From assembly GCF_900182695.1 (NCBI RefSeq), contig NZ_FXTK01000002.1, positions 1-64,000 on the forward strand: 64,000 nucleotides of DNA. Direction: 5' to 3'. Source of the stretch: Paracoccus laeviglucosivorans (GTDB taxonomy: Bacteria > Pseudomonadota > Alphaproteobacteria > Rhodobacterales > Rhodobacteraceae). Below are positions 8,896-18,500 of this stretch, one piece after another (within the stretch, counting starts at the first letter, position 1; each line of letters opens with the position of its first letter). The position numbers were made by a program, and so were the translations under genes. Below the pieces are notes generated by a model. That model made no database searches. It was not told the origin of the DNA and saw only the letters and a program-made list of their open reading frames with translations.

Positions 8896-10101
8896 ATGAC
8901 CGCCGAACATTACGACCAGACCGAGACGCGCAGCGAAACCGACCGCGCGGCGGACCAGCTTGGCCGCCTGAATGCGCAGATCGCGCGGATGCGGGCCACG
9001 CAACCCTTCTGGGCGGACCGGCTACCCGCCGCGCCGCTGGACGATCTGGCCGGGTTGGCCGCCCTGCCCGTGCTGCGCAAGTCGGACCTGAGCGAGCTGC
9101 AGGCGCAGGATGCGCCTTTCGGCGGGCTGACGGGGGTGCCGACTGGCCATCTGCGGCGGCTTTTCGTATCGCCCGGTCCGATCTTCGACCCCGAGGGCGG
9201 GGCGCCGGACTGGTGGGGATCGGCCCGCGCCCTGCACGCCGCGGGGGTGCGCAAGGGTGATGTGGTGCTGAACACCTTCTCCTATCACCTTACCCCCGCC
9301 GCCTTCATCTTCGAGGCGGGCGCCGAAGCGATCGGTTGCCCGGTCATCCCGGCGGGTCCGGGCAATACCGCCGAACAGTTGACCGCCGTCGCCCAGTATC
9401 GCCCCCGCGTCTATGTCGGCGTGCCGGATTTCCTGAAGATCCTGCTGGACAAGGCCGATGAGGCGGGCGTGGACCGCAGTTCCCTGCAGGTCGGCATGGT
9501 GACGGGTGCAGCGCTGCCCGAAAGCCTGCGCGCCGAGCTGGCGGGACGCGGTGTCGCGGTGCGGCAATGCTACGGCACAGCCGATCTGGGCATCGTCGCC
9601 TATGAAGATGGTGGGCCGGGCATGGTGCTGAACGAAGGCGTCATCGTCGAGATCCTGCGCCCCGGCACCGGCGATCCCGTCCAGGATGGCGAGGTGGGCG
9701 AAATCGTCGTGACGCGGCTGGACACGGATTATCCTTTGCTACGCTTTGCCACTGGCGACATGTCGGCGATCCTTCCCGCGACGGCGGGCCGCACCAACCG
9801 CCGCATCAAGGGCTGGATGGGCCGCGCCGATCAGGCGACCAAGGTCAAGGGCATGTTCGTGCGCCCCGAACAGATCGCCGCCATCGGTCGCGCCGTCCCC
9901 GGCTGTCTGCGCCTGCGGCTGGAAGTCCGCCGGGCGGGCGAACAGGACCGGATGCATCTGCTGGTCGAACATCATGACAGCACCGTCGCGGCGACGCTGG
10001 CCGAAAAGCTGGCCGAGATCACGCGGCTGAAAGGCTCGGTCGAGATCGTGGCGCCGGGCAGTCTGCCCAATGATGGCAAGGTGATCGCCGATCTGCGCTG
10101 A
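8896..10101 (+). CDS. Phenylacetate-CoA ligase-like protein with degenerate ATP-binding motif
   Basis: The 401-residue protein aligns in layout with PaaK: VVLNTFSYHLTPAAF, PRVYVGVPDFLKILL, the QCYGTADLG (YGxxE-like) segment, LLRFATGDMS, and a C-terminal GMFVRPEQI with a final NDGK lysine. Where PaaK has the SSGTTGKPT phosphate-binding loop, this protein has FVSPGPIFDPEG (residues 90-101). It may thus be unable to adenylate by the normal route, or it may belong to a distinct subfamily that is always found with Liv transporters. It is the last gene of the operon. Ligase activity should not be assumed. Confidence 0.75.
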   Translation: MTAEHYDQTETRSETDRAADQLGRLNAQIARMRATQPFWADRLPAAPLDDLAGLAALPVLRKSDLSELQAQDAPFGGLTGVPTGHLRRLFVSPGPIFDPEGGAPDWWGSARALHAAGVRKGDVVLNTFSYHLTPAAFIFEAGAEAIGCPVIPAGPGNTAEQLTAVAQYRPRVYVGVPDFLKILLDKADEAGVDRSSLQVGMVTGAALPESLRAELAGRGVAVRQCYGTADLGIVAYEDGGPGMVLNEGVIVEILRPGTGDPVQDGEVGEIVVTRLDTDYPLLRFATGDMSAILPATAGRTNRRIKGWMGRADQATKVKGMFVRPEQIAAIGRAVPGCLRLRLEVRRAGEQDRMHLLVEHHDSTVAATLAEKLAEITRLKGSVEIVAPGSLPNDGKVIADLR

Positions 10102-10168
10102 GCGACACGATCAGCATGTATTCGCCGACGTAGGAAAAAATGCACCCTGAATGGGGAACCCTGACCCC

Positions 10169-10203
10169 TATCGCGGTTTGAGCCTTTGTCACACAACCGA
10201 TAG
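10169..10203. promoter_or_regulatory. Imperfect inverted repeat before the 92-residue gene
   Basis: CTATCGCGGTT (10169-10179) and AACCGATAG (10195-10203) form an imperfect inverted repeat just upstream of the ribosome binding site at about 10204-10209. It could be an operator or a leader hairpin that hides the binding site. Nothing else supports a function. Confidence 0.3.
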
Positions 10204-10215
10204 CGGAGGATATCG

Positions 10216-10494
10216 ATGAGGACACAGATGCAGATCGGAAACGATGTAGAGGCGAAATTGCACGCTTCGATTCGGACCTGCGCTGGGGCATTGGCAGAGC
10301 TTGATACTGCGCTGCACTCGATGAACCTGGTCAGTCTACAAGGAAAACTTGCCGACTCGATGGCAAGTCAGGTCGTGCTGCTACGAGACCTTGCCCAGGA
10401 ATTCTATGGGACCGAGCTTCCCGAAGATCCCGTGAAGCTGCAAGAGGCGCTTGAGGATCTGCGCAACCAGCCGGGTGCCACGCCGCTGATCTGA
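10216..10494 (+). CDS. Hypothetical 92-residue helical protein
   Basis: I do not recognise a family. A good GCGGAGGA lies 7 bases before ATG 10216, and a strong hairpin with T-rich tail follows the stop, so it looks like a self-contained transcription unit. The protein is soluble, acidic and predicted mostly helical. It has no signal peptide or membrane segment and a single Cys (Cys22, within IRTCAGALAE). The C-terminus is Pro-rich. Composition matches the neighbours, so there is no sign of transfer. Confidence 0.6.
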   Translation: MRTQMQIGNDVEAKLHASIRTCAGALAELDTALHSMNLVSLQGKLADSMASQVVLLRDLAQEFYGTELPEDPVKLQEALEDLRNQPGATPLI

Positions 10495-10528
10495 CCATCG
10501 GACCTTGGGTCCTTCCTTCCCTGAACAG

Positions 10529-10566
10529 GATGCGGCACGCAGCTTTGCGTAGCCGCATCGGTTTTG
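10529..10566 (+). terminator. Rho-independent terminator after the 92-residue gene
   Basis: GATGCGGCACGC (10529-10540) pairs with GCGT-A-GCCGCATC (10547-10559) with one bulged A and the loop AGCTTT. It is followed by GGTTTTG. Arm length, loop and T-run fit an intrinsic terminator. Confidence 0.7.
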
Positions 10567-10777
10567 CGTCTCGCGCCGCAGGAAAACGCTGCGCCAATCT
10601 GAAAACCGCTTTGTCACACCGCGACTTGCGTTGCAGGCAAAACTCTGTAACGCAAGGAAACTGTTGAAAATGCCGATGTGCGGGGCGCAAGAATTCGTCC
10701 GTATCGGATCGTGTAAGCCCGCACCAGCAAGCCACCACGACCGCCGACCATCCGCAATGCCCTGACAAGGAAACCAG

Positions 10778-12292
10778 ATGCTCGACCGCTATACCACCAC
10801 AGCCTTGCTTGCCCTTATGCCGATCCCGGCGCTTGCCGTTCCCGCGACAGACGCGGGGGCCGAGCGGCTGACACAGATTTTCCAATCCTATCTTGGCACG
10901 ACCGAGGGTGTGATTGCCGTGACACCCGCCGGGGATTTCTATGACATGAGCATTGATCCCGCCCCGCTGGTCGCCAAGCTGCCCGAAGACAAGCTGACGC
11001 TTGAGATGAAGCCGATCGCCTATCGCCTGCAGGACAACGGCGACGGAACATGGAACGTCTCCGAGGAGCAGGACTTTTCGGTCTCGATCAAGATCAAGGA
11101 CGTGCAAGACCAGACGATCACGCTTCACAGCCGCTCGTCCGGTATCTGGGATGAAAGCCTTGGCACCTTCCGCGAAAACAAGGGTGAGCTGACCAATATG
11201 GTCACCGAGACGATCCAGTATCAGCCCGCGACGGGTTCGCTGGATGATGCGGGCAATTGGATCGAACCTGCGCCGGACGCAGCCCCGGTCATCGTGTCGC
11301 GTGACAGCCAGACGACCGAAAGCATGACCTATGAAAATCGCGCCGCCGCGGGCACCGCGGGCGGGGTGGACATCGACGGCAGCTTTGCCGCGCGTGGCCT
11401 GGTCCAGAACATGCAGATATATCCCGGCGGCGATCAGGAAGCCCCGATCCATGTCGGCTTCACGTCGCCCGCTTATGATGGCGCCGTCAAGATCGATGAA
11501 TTGCAAAGCAAGGGCTTGCTGGCCTTGGCGGCATGGTTCGTGGCCCGTCCCTCGGAGGCCTTGATCAAGGAGGGCCAGAACGATCTGCGCGCGCAGCTGA
11601 CCAGCGCCCTGCCGCTATGGAACGACATGGCGATCGACGCGACCATGCACGATTCGACCGTGGACACCCCCATCGGACGTTTCGCGATGGAGGAGATGTC
11701 GATTGATTTCGGCCTGAGCGGCCTTATCAGCGATGCGAAATTCGGCCAGCGTGTCGGCCTGCGCAACCTGACCCTGCCCGAGGGGCTGGCACCCGATTGG
11801 TCGCTGCCGCTGATCCCGTCGCAGCTTGATCTGGACCTGCAGCTGGACGGACTGGACCTTGCCGCCGCCAGCAAGATGCTGATCGAAAGCTATGACCTGA
11901 ACGCCGAAGACCCGTTGGGCACACTGGACGCCCCCGCCATGCAGCAGGCGACCTTTCCCAAGGGACATATCACCTTCAGCCTGAAGGACGGCAAGATCAC
12001 CGGGCAGGATTACAATGTCATCGCCAGCGGTCAGATGAACAGTCCGCTGACCCCCGGCGGTTCCCCCGAAGGCACGGCACGGATCGCCGCAACCGGACTT
12101 GCCAAGATCGAGGCGGCACTGGCAGCAGCCCCGCCCGAAGAAACCGCGCAACCTCTGACGATGCTGCGCATGGCGCGTGCCATGGCCAAACCCGGCACGA
12201 CCGAGGGCGAGCAGATCTGGGAAATCCAAGCCTTGGGAACGGGTGAGGTCAAGGTCAACGGCATGGCGCTGCGCGGGCCATCGCAGCCGTAA
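10778..12292 (+). CDS. DUF2125-like exported protein
   Basis: The 504-residue protein begins with a signal peptide (LLALMPIPALAVPA) and then shows features I associate with the DUF2125 family of alphaproteobacterial envelope proteins. These are a repeated 'norm' style of beta-rich segments, DPAPLVAKL near residue 65 and a long domain ending without a membrane anchor. There are no catalytic motifs that I can identify. It probably acts in the periplasm. It is monocistronic: about 280 bases precede it and a hairpin follows. Confidence 0.55.
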   Translation: MLDRYTTTALLALMPIPALAVPATDAGAERLTQIFQSYLGTTEGVIAVTPAGDFYDMSIDPAPLVAKLPEDKLTLEMKPIAYRLQDNGDGTWNVSEEQDFSVSIKIKDVQDQTITLHSRSSGIWDESLGTFRENKGELTNMVTETIQYQPATGSLDDAGNWIEPAPDAAPVIVSRDSQTTESMTYENRAAAGTAGGVDIDGSFAARGLVQNMQIYPGGDQEAPIHVGFTSPAYDGAVKIDELQSKGLLALAAWFVARPSEALIKEGQNDLRAQLTSALPLWNDMAIDATMHDSTVDTPIGRFAMEEMSIDFGLSGLISDAKFGQRVGLRNLTLPEGLAPDWSLPLIPSQLDLDLQLDGLDLAAASKMLIESYDLNAEDPLGTLDAPAMQQATFPKGHITFSLKDGKITGQDYNVIASGQMNSPLTPGGSPEGTARIAATGLAKIEAALAAAPPEETAQPLTMLRMARAMAKPGTTEGEQIWEIQALGTGEVKVNGMALRGPSQP

Positions 12293-12302
12293 CGCAACCG
12301 CG

Positions 12303-12333
12303 CATGGCGGCGGCCACGTCTGTCGCCGCCATG
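12303..12333. terminator. Perfect 10-bp hairpin after the DUF2125-like gene
   Basis: CATGGCGGCG (12303-12312) pairs perfectly with CGCCGCCATG (12324-12333) around an 11-base loop, 10 bases after the stop. It lacks a T-run, so it may be a terminator that needs Rho or a 3'-end stabilising stem. Confidence 0.5.
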
Positions 12334-12471
12334 ACCGGGCATTTCGGCATCGCGATCGGTCCAAGCCCCGGAATCCTGCCCGAATATACAGCCGTAACGC
12401 GAGCATCAGCGTTTCTCTTTTTCGCGCATTGGTGGTGTGATTGTGGAAACAGCCCGTTGTGCGAAAGGCGA

Positions 12472-13170
12472 ATGATGTTCCAACGCCGTCTGCCCCTGCT
12501 CGTATCCATATTCACGCTAAGCGCCGCGTTGGCGGGCTGCGGAAACGTCAATTACGCCGAAACCAAGCCCGGTGAATTCAGCGGTGGCCTGTTCGTGATG
12601 TGGGTCGGCGAAGGGGGCGCATCAGGGGACGGCAAGTTCGTCTTTGTCCCGAATCCGAACGACCGCCTGACCTTTACCTGGACCGACGATCTGGGCCAGA
12701 AGCGCCAGATCCAGCCCGAGATGATGTATACCGACGGCGGCTCGATCCCACGTATCGGGCAATTGTTCAACGGCTTTGGCCCTTGGGGCTATGCTCCGGC
12801 CTATATGATCCACGACTGGCTGTTCGTCGCAAAGCATTGCAACGTGGACGGCACGCCGACGCCCGCCGAGCGAAAAGTCGCTGACATCACCTTTCAGCAA
12901 TCCGCCGAGATTTTAGCAGCATCCATCAAGGCATTGGTGGCGGCGGGACGTGTGCGCGAAAACGATCTGGCGGGTGGCACGATTTCTGGCGCAGTGGCAG
13001 GGCCGATTGCCCGCAACCTTTGGGAAAAGAAAGGCGTCTGCCCCGCGCCACGCATCGAGGAACCCGACAGGCTTGCCGCCGAAGCCGCCATTCCCGGATC
13101 GTCGGGGGCCGCGTCCCTGCGGCGCAGCGGCGTCCGCCCCGCAACTGTCGTCGGCGCGTTCGGGTTCTAG
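12472..13170 (+). CDS. DUF1353-like lipoprotein
   Basis: The 232-residue product starts MMFQRRLPLL and has a lipoprotein signal with lipobox ALAGC at about residues 18-22, so it should be anchored in the envelope. The core contains YTDGGSIPRIG and YAPAYMIHDWLF, the two signature blocks of DUF1353, a family known from phages and bacteria with a His-Asp pair of unknown function. The last 60 residues are a low-complexity extension. ATG 12475 is an equally possible start. Its stop codon overlaps that of the convergent amidotransferase gene within the bases CTAG. Confidence 0.65.
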   Translation: MMFQRRLPLLVSIFTLSAALAGCGNVNYAETKPGEFSGGLFVMWVGEGGASGDGKFVFVPNPNDRLTFTWTDDLGQKRQIQPEMMYTDGGSIPRIGQLFNGFGPWGYAPAYMIHDWLFVAKHCNVDGTPTPAERKVADITFQQSAEILAASIKALVAAGRVRENDLAGGTISGAVAGPIARNLWEKKGVCPAPRIEEPDRLAAEAAIPGSSGAASLRRSGVRPATVVGAFGF

Positions 13171-13895
13171 GCAACCGTAACCTTGGCAATCGCGCGGAAC
13201 AGGTTGTCATTGATCCGGCGTGCCATCGCGTTGAAGGCCGGCAGGTCGCTGGCGAGCTCCGCCTCAAGCCCTTTGGCGCGTTCGGCCCCCAGCGCGGTCT
13301 GCATGCTGGCGGCATATTCGGGCACCGCGCCCCATTCCGCGACCGTGCTGGAGGTCATCTCGACATGGAACTGGATGCCCCATGCCCTTTCCCCCACACG
13401 GATCGCCTGAACCGGACATGCAGCGTTTCCGGCCAGCGTGACCCCGTCTTGCGGCAATTGCTGAACCTCGGCCCCATGCCATTGAAAGGCCTGAATTTCT
13501 TCCGGGAAACCCGCGAAAAGCGGATCGCTGCGCCCGGCCTGCGTCAAGGTGGTCGCGGTGACGCCGACTTCGGGGGCGGCCATGCGCCCGACCTTGCCGC
13601 CCACCGCCTCGGCCAGCAACTGGTGGCCAAGGCAGATACCCAGATAGGGGCGACCCAGATCGCACACCCATGTGCGGATCGCGTCCAATTCCGGGACCAG
13701 CCAAGGGTGCTTGTCCGTTTCCCAGACATCCATCGGCCCGCCCATCACCGCAAGCAGGTCAAAACCCGCCAGATCGGGGATCGGCGCACCTTCGTCCAGC
13801 GCGACGATATGCACGGAATGGCCTGCCTCATGCCAAAAGTCGCGGAAGATACCCGGATGTTCGACGGCAAGATGCTGGAATACAAGGATGTTCAT
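13167..13895 (-). CDS. Class I glutamine amidotransferase-like protein (GMP synthase-type domain)
   Basis: The 242-residue protein starts MNILVFQHL; the open frame extends 17 residues further upstream, but that extension is not family-like. The catalytic triad of a class I GATase is visible: Cys88 in LGICLGHQL, His177 and Glu179 in IQFHVEM. The oxyanion loop is MGGPMDVWE (about 51-59). No synthetase domain is attached, so it belongs to the stand-alone GuaA-like group that includes gamma-glutamyl-polyamine hydrolases and proteins of unknown role. The partner or substrate cannot be read from context. Confidence 0.85.
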   Translation of the reverse strand: MNILVFQHLAVEHPGIFRDFWHEAGHSVHIVALDEGAPIPDLAGFDLLAVMGGPMDVWETDKHPWLVPELDAIRTWVCDLGRPYLGICLGHQLLAEAVGGKVGRMAAPEVGVTATTLTQAGRSDPLFAGFPEEIQAFQWHGAEVQQLPQDGVTLAGNAACPVQAIRVGERAWGIQFHVEMTSSTVAEWGAVPEYAASMQTALGAERAKGLEAELASDLPAFNAMARRINDNLFRAIAKVTVA

Positions 13896-14042
13896 GTTCG
13901 TCCAACGGCTATGATGCGTATATCCAAACTGACCGCACCAGAGCATCGCACGTCAATAGTCTTGACCCATACTGCCTGATTTCTGTCCAGAATGCCGTGA
14001 TCGCAGGACGGGACAAGGTGCTGCTTTTCGCGTTGGCACAAG

Positions 14043-14852
14043 CTACGGCACAGGGCACAGCCCGAACACGTAGCCCGGCTGACCCGGTGTCCGCAACAAA
14101 TGGTCGCGCAACACCGTCAGGTCCGGCTGGTCGGGCAACCGGCATAAGGTGTCAAACGAATGCCCCTTGGGTAACGCATCCTGATATTCGATGTCGATGT
14201 GATGCGAGCCGTATTGCGCGCGATAGGCACCGCATTCGTTCCAGGCGGCACATTCTTCGCTGATCACGAAGTCAAAGCCGGCGCCCGGCCCCTTGTCACC
14301 CAGATCGGGCGCGTTTTTCTGTCCGGCGGCCAGCCCCCGATGATGCGCAAGGTCCACAAGCTCCGCGGCCAGCGCCAGATTGCCCTGTTCGGTCAGCCCG
14401 TCGAAACGGGTCCAACTGTCAAGATTATCGAACTCAACCGCGTCAAAGCCTGACGCGGCACAGCGCGCGATGGCCCTGCCCACCACCTCGGCAATCTGGG
14501 TGCGTGATCGGGCAGAGCGGGTATCCAGCGCGTATTCGTCGGGCCAGCCGGGATCAGAAACAGGGTTTCCCTCACCGTCGTGCAAAACCGCGTCGGGATG
14601 GTCGTCAATCCATGTCTGCAACTCACCCGGCTGGGTCTGGAAGCCGTTGACATAGCAGATATTGTAAAGCCCCGGCTCAGGCTGCGCGTGACTGTCGCGC
14701 GCGACAATGGTGACACGCGGATCGGGGCGATAGGCACCGCCAAGCTGATAATCCGCAGCACCGGCGGTAGGTGGCAGGCGCCATTCAGTATCGGCACATC
14801 CCGGCGCCGCGATGACCCAGACGAACATCACTGCGGGCGCAAAATGCTTCAT
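14043..14852 (-). CDS. GH114/TM1410-family endo-alpha-1,4-polygalactosaminidase-like exported protein
   Basis: The 269-residue protein has an N-terminal export signal (about 20 residues, with a possible lipobox ending at Cys19). The mature part shows GLYNICYVNGFQTQP (61-75) and FDAVEFDNLDSW (136-147), both hallmarks of the GH114 TIM barrel in which the acidic pair acts in catalysis. Family members cleave alpha-1,4-linked galactosaminogalactan-type polysaccharides. A secreted glycosidase beside a locus with an RTX protein and glycosyltransferases suggests turnover of an extracellular polymer. The substrate is inferred. Confidence 0.75.
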   Translation of the reverse strand: MKHFAPAVMFVWVIAAPGCADTEWRLPPTAGAADYQLGGAYRPDPRVTIVARDSHAQPEPGLYNICYVNGFQTQPGELQTWIDDHPDAVLHDGEGNPVSDPGWPDEYALDTRSARSRTQIAEVVGRAIARCAASGFDAVEFDNLDSWTRFDGLTEQGNLALAAELVDLAHHRGLAAGQKNAPDLGDKGPGAGFDFVISEECAAWNECGAYRAQYGSHHIDIEYQDALPKGHSFDTLCRLPDQPDLTVLRDHLLRTPGQPGYVFGLCPVP

Positions 14853-15402
14853 ATCCTACCTCAAGGGGCCAAGATTCATGATGTTTCCTACCACGAGCCA
14901 TAGGGGTCCGACACTTTGAACAGGTGCTGACGACCGATCACACACGCGATTCGTCCGAGGCAGGCCGGCAAAGCTCAATCACGCGGATTTCCTGCCAGAG
15001 CGCCCTGCCGCGATTCAGCAACTTGCTGAACTCCAAAGCCGCAATACCAAACGAAGTTGAGAGCCAAACGGTTTGCGCGGAATTCTGCCTATGACGGCTT
15101 AATTTTGATCGCCCATCGCCATGCCGTATCAACAAGCTGCTGAAACTATTTGTTTCACATACATCAACCCCTTGCATAACCGCGCACAGATCGAAGGCAT
15201 ATTTTCGCCGATCTTCTGAAATTCACGCGAAACCGAAATCGAATTACTGAATTATAAGTTTGCAAATCGCCAAATCGCTTGGTGATAATGCGGCCTGTGA
15301 TTCATATTCCAAAGCGCGAATTACGCGTTCGACGAATAAGACAAATATGAAGCCGACTGGCCACCATATTAGGCCATTGGTTTTAAATGTGCCGTGACGC
15401 CG

Positions 15403-15419
15403 ATCCCATTAAATGGGAT
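15403..15419. promoter_or_regulatory. Perfect 17-base palindrome upstream of the RTX gene
   Basis: ATCCCATT-A-AATGGGAT is a perfect palindrome with one central base, 127 bases before the RTX start. It has the size of a dimeric regulator site. Confidence 0.4.
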
Positions 15420-15473
15420 GGCATTTTACCGATTGCGTGTCGTTCATAAATCAACCCAACAATATCTATGAAA

Positions 15474-15495
15474 ATCAATGCACAGATGCATTGAT
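15474..15495 (+). promoter_or_regulatory. Perfect 9-bp hairpin in the RTX gene leader
   Basis: ATCAATGCA (15474-15482) pairs with TGCATTGAT (15487-15495) around CAGA. It ends 50 bases before the start codon. It could be an operator or an mRNA leader structure. Confidence 0.4.
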
Positions 15496-15545
15496 CTGGA
15501 CCCTTATATCCCGTCAACAATCATTTTAGATCGAAGCGAGGAAAT

Positions 15546-18500
15546 ATGCCGACGACATTCAATTGGATTTATCTCGGTGTGCCGCGGACCCCTATTACGG
15601 GGCTTCCTGTATTGATCGATCCGACCGAAGGTGGAACGATCTCGGAGGGTGCTGCGCTTCTGAATAACTTCACCTTTGGCAGCGCAGGTTCGCCGCTTTA
15701 TAATCAGATTACTTCTGCGACGACGCAGGATGTGGGGGGAACGGCTGGTTCGTTGGATACCAACAACCTGCTGTCTGATGATTCATTCGTCACGAACATC
15801 GGTGCAGGCAACCAGACTTTCACCTATGACGGGGTGGTGGCTTATAATGCGACCGTCACCTATGCCGACGGCACCACGGCGACCACGGTCCTGATCGCGG
15901 CACAATCGACCACGGGCGAGCTTTTCCTTGCGCCGCCCGCAACAACTGCCAATGCCGCACTGACCAACAAACCGATCCAGTCCGTCACGTTCAACTCGGT
16001 CAACAACAACGACGCCAACTTCGTCGCTGACCGCCTGCAGATCGGCTGGGACAATGGCTATGTCGATGGCACCGCCGGGGCCGATCTGATCAACAGCAGC
16101 TATGTCGAACCTGTCGCATCCGGTTCGGATTTTATCGATGGCGGGGACGGGATTTCCAGCTCGGGCAGCGCCTGGCAGGATGACCGCGTGCGCGCGGGAG
16201 CCGGCAATGACACCATCCTGTCGGGCCTGGGCAATGACTCGGTCCTGGGCGAGGCTGGCAATGACAGCATCGACGGTGGCGCGGGCAATGACACGATTGA
16301 TGGCGGGGATGGCGATGACACAATCGTCCTGAGCGGCACCTATGGCAACGACTCGGTCATCGGGGGTGCGGGCAGCGATACACTGACCGGCTCAACGCTG
16401 ACAACGGCCGCTACGGTGACCTATGCCGCGGGGGCAGGCACCTTCGTCAGCAGCGGAAACACCGCGACATTCAACACCGTCGAGGGCATCGTCACCGGCA
16501 GCGGCAACGACACAATCAACGCCGCAAGCAATGGGGCTGCAGCCAGTTTTTCGACCGGGGCGGGCGATGACAGCATCACCGGCGGCGCGGGTCTGGAAAC
16601 GATCAATGCAGGCGCGGGCAACGACATCATCGACGGCGGGGCCGGTGCGGATTTAATCGACGCGGGCGACGGCAACGACACCGTGAACCTGTCCGGCACT
16701 TTCGGCAACGACACCATCACCGGCGGCCTTGGCAGCGACACGATCAACGCATCCACCGTGACAGGGGCGGCGACCGTCAGCTTTGCCAATGGGACCGGCA
16801 GTCTGGCGGCCACGGGCGGCACGGTCAGTTTCAATACCGTTGAGGGGATCACCACGGGCGACGGTGCCGATGTCATCAACGCCAGCGGCAACAGCACGCA
16901 ATCTGCGACATTCTCGACCGGAGGCGGCGCCGACACGATCACCGGCGGGGCCGCGACCGAAACCATCAACGCAGGCGCGGGCAACGACGTCATCGACGGC
17001 GGCGCGGGCGCGGATGTCATCGACGCGGGCGATGGCGACGATACGATCAACATGACAGCGAACCACGGTGCCGATACGATCACCGGCGGTGCGGGTTCCG
17101 ACACGCTGAATGGCAGCACGCTAAACACTGCCGCGAACGTCACTTTCGGCAACGGCACAGGGTCATTCGCAAGTTCGGGTGCCTCGGCAAGCTTCACCAC
17201 GATCGAGGCGATCACCACCGGCAGCGGCAATGACACCATCAACGCCGCGACAAACAGCACGCTGGGTGCGGTGTTTTCGACCGGGGCGGGCGATGACAGC
17301 ATCATCGGCGGGGCCGCGACCGAGACGATCAACGCAGGCACCGGCAATGACGTGATCGACGGTGGCGCGGGCGCGGATGTCATCGACGCGGGCGACGGCA
17401 ACGACACCATAAACCTAAGCGGCACCTATGGCGCCGATACGATCACGGGTGGCCTGGGTTCCGACACGCTTAGCGGCGCATCGCTAAGCGGTCCTGCGAC
17501 AGTGACCTTCGCCAATGGCACGGGCACCTTTGCCGGGGCTGGCGGCTTGGCCAGCTTCAACACCATCGAGGCTGTCACCACTGGCAGCGGCAATGATACA
17601 ATCAACGCCGCGACAAACAGCACGCTGGCTGCGACATATGCCACGGGCGCGGGCGATGACAGCATCACGGGCGGGGCCGCAACCGAGACGATCCTTGCAG
17701 GCAGCGGCAATGACGTGATCGACGGCGGCGCGGGCGCGGACAATATCGACGCGGGCGACGGCGACGACACAATCAACCTGACCGGCAGCTATGGTGCAGA
17801 TACCATCGCTGGCGGCACGGGCAGCGATACGCTGAACGGCGCGTCGCAGGGCGCATCGACCGTCACATTCGGCAATGGCGCGGGCACATTCGCCAGCGCT
17901 GGCGGCACGGCCAGCTTCACGACGATAGAGGCCGTCACCACCGGCTCGGGTGCCGATGTCATCAACGCCGCGACGAACAGCACGCAGGCAGCAACCTTCG
18001 CGACCGGCGCGGGGGCCGACACCATCACGGGCGGCGCCGCAACCGAGACGATCCTTGCAGGCAGCGGCAATGATGTGATCGACGGCGGCGCGGGCGCGGA
18101 CAGCATCGACGCTGGCGACGGCGACGACACCATCAACCTGACCGGCAGCTATGGTGCAGATACCATCGCCGGCGGCACGGGCAGCGATACGCTGAATGGC
18201 GCGTCGCTAGGCGCATCGACCGTCACATTCGGCAATGGCGCGGGCACATTCGCCAGCGCAGGCGGCACGGCCAGCTTCACGACGATCGAGGCTGTCACCA
18301 CCGGCTCGGGTGCCGATATCATCAACGCCGCGACGAACAGCACGCAGGCGGCCACTTTCGCGACAGGTGCGGGCGACGACACGATCACGGGCGGCGCCGC
18401 GACCGAGACGATCCTTGCAGGCAGCGGCAATGACGTGATCGACGGCGGCGCAGGCGCGGACAGCATCGACGCTGGCGACGGCGACGACACCATCAACCTG

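Larger units (their letters stand above)
14853..15545. other. 693-base AT-richer non-coding region upstream of the giant RTX gene
   Basis: I see no convincing gene here. A 79-codon open frame on the minus strand (14938-15177) has no ribosome binding site or recognisable motif. The region is clearly richer in A and T than its flanks, especially 15180-15545. It contains two strong palindromes (15403-15419 and 15474-15495) and ends with GAAGCGAGG before the RTX start. It most likely carries the promoter and control sites of the RTX gene. Confidence 0.6.

Noticed and set aside
14938..15177. A 79-codon minus-strand frame in the RTX upstream region, considered as an IS remnant
   Set aside because: No transposase motif, inverted terminal repeat or binding site was seen.
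16421..17425. A 334-codon minus-strand frame of SLPSPAS-type repeats inside the RTX/Hint gene
   Set aside because: It is antisense of the RTX modules, with no binding site or real motif.
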